Assembly: GCA_023251695.1 (NCBI GenBank)
Contig: JAHEYE010000212.1
Span: forward strand, 1 to 6,241
DNA from: Sphingobacteriaceae bacterium
GTDB lineage: Bacteria > Bacteroidota > Bacteroidia > B-17B0 > Aurantibacillaceae
Reading direction: 5' to 3'
DNA: 6,241 bases
Shown: positions 5,499 through 6,241 of the stretch, piece after piece
Layout: each line of letters opens with the position of its first letter
Numbering within the stretch: position 1 is the first letter of the stretch
Translations under genes and position numbers: made by a program
Notes under the pieces: model-generated
Seen by the model: only the letters and a program-made list of their open reading frames with translations
Databases searched by the model: none
What the model was told of the DNA's origin: nothing

Positions 5499-5684
5499 GA
5501 ATTTGCGAATCTTAACAATTAGGTAAAGCAAAAATAATACCAAAATCAGTCCCAATATCACTTTATACGCCTTAGGGTAATGTATTTTGTTAATAACTTT
5601 GTCCCTACGGAACGACCAAATCAGATACCCGGCAAAAACCAGTAAAAACGCCAGTGAAAAGACTATTCTCCCGCTTGTGAACAT
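5493..5684 (-). CDS. Small two-helix membrane protein of unknown function
   Basis: This 63-residue protein starts at ATG 5684. It has two hydrophobic segments, about 7-25 (IVFSLAFLLVFAGYLIWSF) and about 42-59 (VILGLILVLFLLYLIVKI), joined by a basic loop (RRDKVINKIHYPKAYK). By the positive-inside rule the loop should be cytoplasmic, with both ends outside. The C-terminus KIRKFL is basic. It lacks a signal-peptide cleavage site and any known enzymatic motif. I have an impression of similar FTSGR-starting small proteins being widespread in Bacteroidota but cannot verify this here. The gene is 64 bp upstream of the secreted paralogue pair on the same strand, though that pair has its own promoter. 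It is divergent from the TPR-like gene. Confidence 0.75.
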   Translation of the reverse strand: MFTSGRIVFSLAFLLVFAGYLIWSFRRDKVINKIHYPKAYKVILGLILVLFLLYLIVKIRKFL

Positions 5685-5705
5685 TATTTAGCTTCTAAAA
5701 CCGTA

Positions 5706-5713
5706 CAAAAGTA
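5706..5713 (-). promoter_or_regulatory. -7 element for the small membrane-protein gene
   Basis: On the minus strand TACTTTTG is an exact TAnnTTTG. The transcript would start near 5699-5703, giving a leader of about 15-19 bases before the ATG at 5684. No TTG lies at the preferred -33 distance; the nearest, at 5729-5727, is only 13 bases away. Confidence 0.45.
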
Positions 5714-5721
5714 TAATTTTG
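5714..5721 (+). promoter_or_regulatory. -7 element for the TPR-like gene, abutting the opposite-strand -7 box
   Basis: TAATTTTG is an exact TAnnTTTG whose first base directly follows the last base of the minus-strand box. It ends 7 bases before the ATG at 5729, so the mRNA would have almost no leader. No clear TTG is found at -33. Confidence 0.45.
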
Positions 5722-5728
5722 CTAAGCA

Positions 5729-6241
5729 ATGAGAGCCCGGAAAACCCTTATTTTTTACCTGATATTAACAAGCTTCGGAATAAGGGCTTCTAAAATTGAA
5801 TCTGCCTATGAGGCGCTTAGTATTTACGACTACTTTAAGGCGAAAAAACTGTTTTATGGTGAGCTTAAAAAGAGCCATAAAGCCGCAGCCGCTTATGGTT
5901 TAGCAACCATTTACTACAGAACAGATAACCCCTTTTCGAACACCGACAGCGCTGTTAAATACATAAGCCTTGCAGGTAATTTTTTCAGGTCGACCCGCCT
6001 AAAAGAATCCTATTTTGGCTATAAAATCGACAGCTTGTCGATTTTAAATTGGGCCGATAGTATTGCGCAAAAATCCTTCGCCAAGGCGGTAAAACTAAAT
6101 TCGATGCGGAATTATGAACAGTTTTTGGTTCAAAATCCATATGCCAATTTCAGGCAAAAATTTGAGGCGCTTTATTTAAGGGATGAGTTAAGTTACAAAA
6201 CCAATCTTACTTACAATCTGAGTGATAGCACAAAAGCTTTT
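5729..6241 (+). CDS. Exported TPR-like protein, N-terminal 171 residues (3' end outside the window)
   Basis: The frame opens at ATG 5729 and has no stop before the window ends. MRARKTLIFYLILTSFGIRA looks like a signal peptide, cut near SKIESAYE. The following region is helical: AYEALSIYDYFKAKKLFYGELKK (about 26-48) and the AAAYGLATIYYR to SAVKYISLAG stretch (about 53-82) have the spacing of small and aromatic residues of tetratricopeptide-like hairpins, and a third hairpin may occupy about 93-121 (DSLSILNWADSIAQKSFAKAV). I recognise TPR-like architecture and no specific family. In Bacteroidota such exported N-terminal TPR regions often belong to larger envelope proteins, but the rest is not visible, so this is only context. 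It is divergent from the small membrane-protein gene and shares a compact promoter region with it. That it is coding is clear from the signal peptide, length and composition. Confidence 0.8.
   Translation, partial: MRARKTLIFYLILTSFGIRASKIESAYEALSIYDYFKAKKLFYGELKKSHKAAAAYGLATIYYRTDNPFSNTDSAVKYISLAGNFFRSTRLKESYFGYKIDSLSILNWADSIAQKSFAKAVKLNSMRNYEQFLVQNPYANFRQKFEALYLRDELSYKTNLTYNLSDSTKAF
6022..6046. repeat. 11-bp perfect inverted repeat with 3-base loop inside the TPR-like gene
   Basis: TAAAATCGACA (6022-6032) and TGTCGATTTTA (6036-6046) are exact reverse complements around GCT. In RNA this gives a stem with an A-run on its 5' side and a U-run on its 3' side, the shape of a bidirectional terminator. 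It lies about 98 codons into the gene, encoding KIDSLSIL. Confidence 0.6.

Noticed and set aside
5429..5518. Thirty-residue N-terminal extension of the upstream secreted paralogue from a TTG
   Set aside because: It would place a basic, non-signal segment before a clear signal peptide, overlap the -7 box and overlap the 3' end of the small membrane-protein gene. The paralogue starts at the equivalent of ATG 5428.
5594..5601. TAACTTTG, an exact TAnnTTTG on the plus strand
   Set aside because: It lies inside the small membrane-protein gene on the opposite strand with no following gene or -33 box. A few such matches per strand are expected by chance at this base composition.

Overview
The window looks like an ordinary chromosomal stretch from a member of the Bacteroidota. 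Four things point there: a fused RibBA whose C-terminus ends in the YLQTKKEKMGH style common in that phylum; upstream regions with TAnnTTTG boxes, the Bacteroidota -7 element, instead of TATAAT; start codons mostly without a Shine-Dalgarno sequence; and exported proteins with FnIII-like and type IX-CTD-like C-terminal regions. I cannot name a genus. There are no RNA genes, insertion sequences, CRISPR repeats or phage genes.

Layout, left to right. (1) 1-447 (+) is the 3' part of an exported protein of unknown function, cut by the window edge. (2) Its stop codon overlaps that of a convergent gene, 444-1835 (-), encoding a six-helix membrane protein with a cytoplasmic coiled coil and a complete SpoIIE/PP2C-type phosphatase domain. 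(3) About 47 bp upstream of that and on the same strand lies ribBA, 1883-3088 (-), the bifunctional entry enzyme of riboflavin synthesis, with all catalytic motifs intact. (4) A 106-bp divergent promoter region separates ribBA from a CoA-pyrophosphatase-type Nudix hydrolase, 3195-3824 (+). (5) Abutting the Nudix stop with no gap is a two-gene minus-strand cluster, 3825-4610 and 4646-5428. It encodes tandem paralogues, about 65% identical by hand alignment, of a secreted protein with an N-terminal beta-rich domain containing two conserved cysteines, an FnIII-like middle domain and a short CTD-like tail. (6) A 63-residue two-helix membrane protein follows at 5493-5684 (-). (7) A second divergent promoter region leads to 5729-6241 (+), the first 171 codons of an exported TPR-like protein that runs off the right edge.

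How the parts fit: the core-metabolism genes (ribBA, Nudix) are housekeeping. The exported proteins at both ends and the paralogue pair are probable envelope or surface components. The phosphatase is a probable partner-switching signalling output. Nothing in the sequence ties these into one pathway. The most unusual material is the paralogue pair and the compact transcriptional layout: convergent genes with no intergenic space, terminator-like hairpins inside neighbouring coding regions, -7 boxes so close to start codons that the mRNAs would be leaderless or nearly so, and one divergent promoter pair whose two -7 boxes abut as a near-palindrome. I see no convincing new multi-gene defence or metabolic system.
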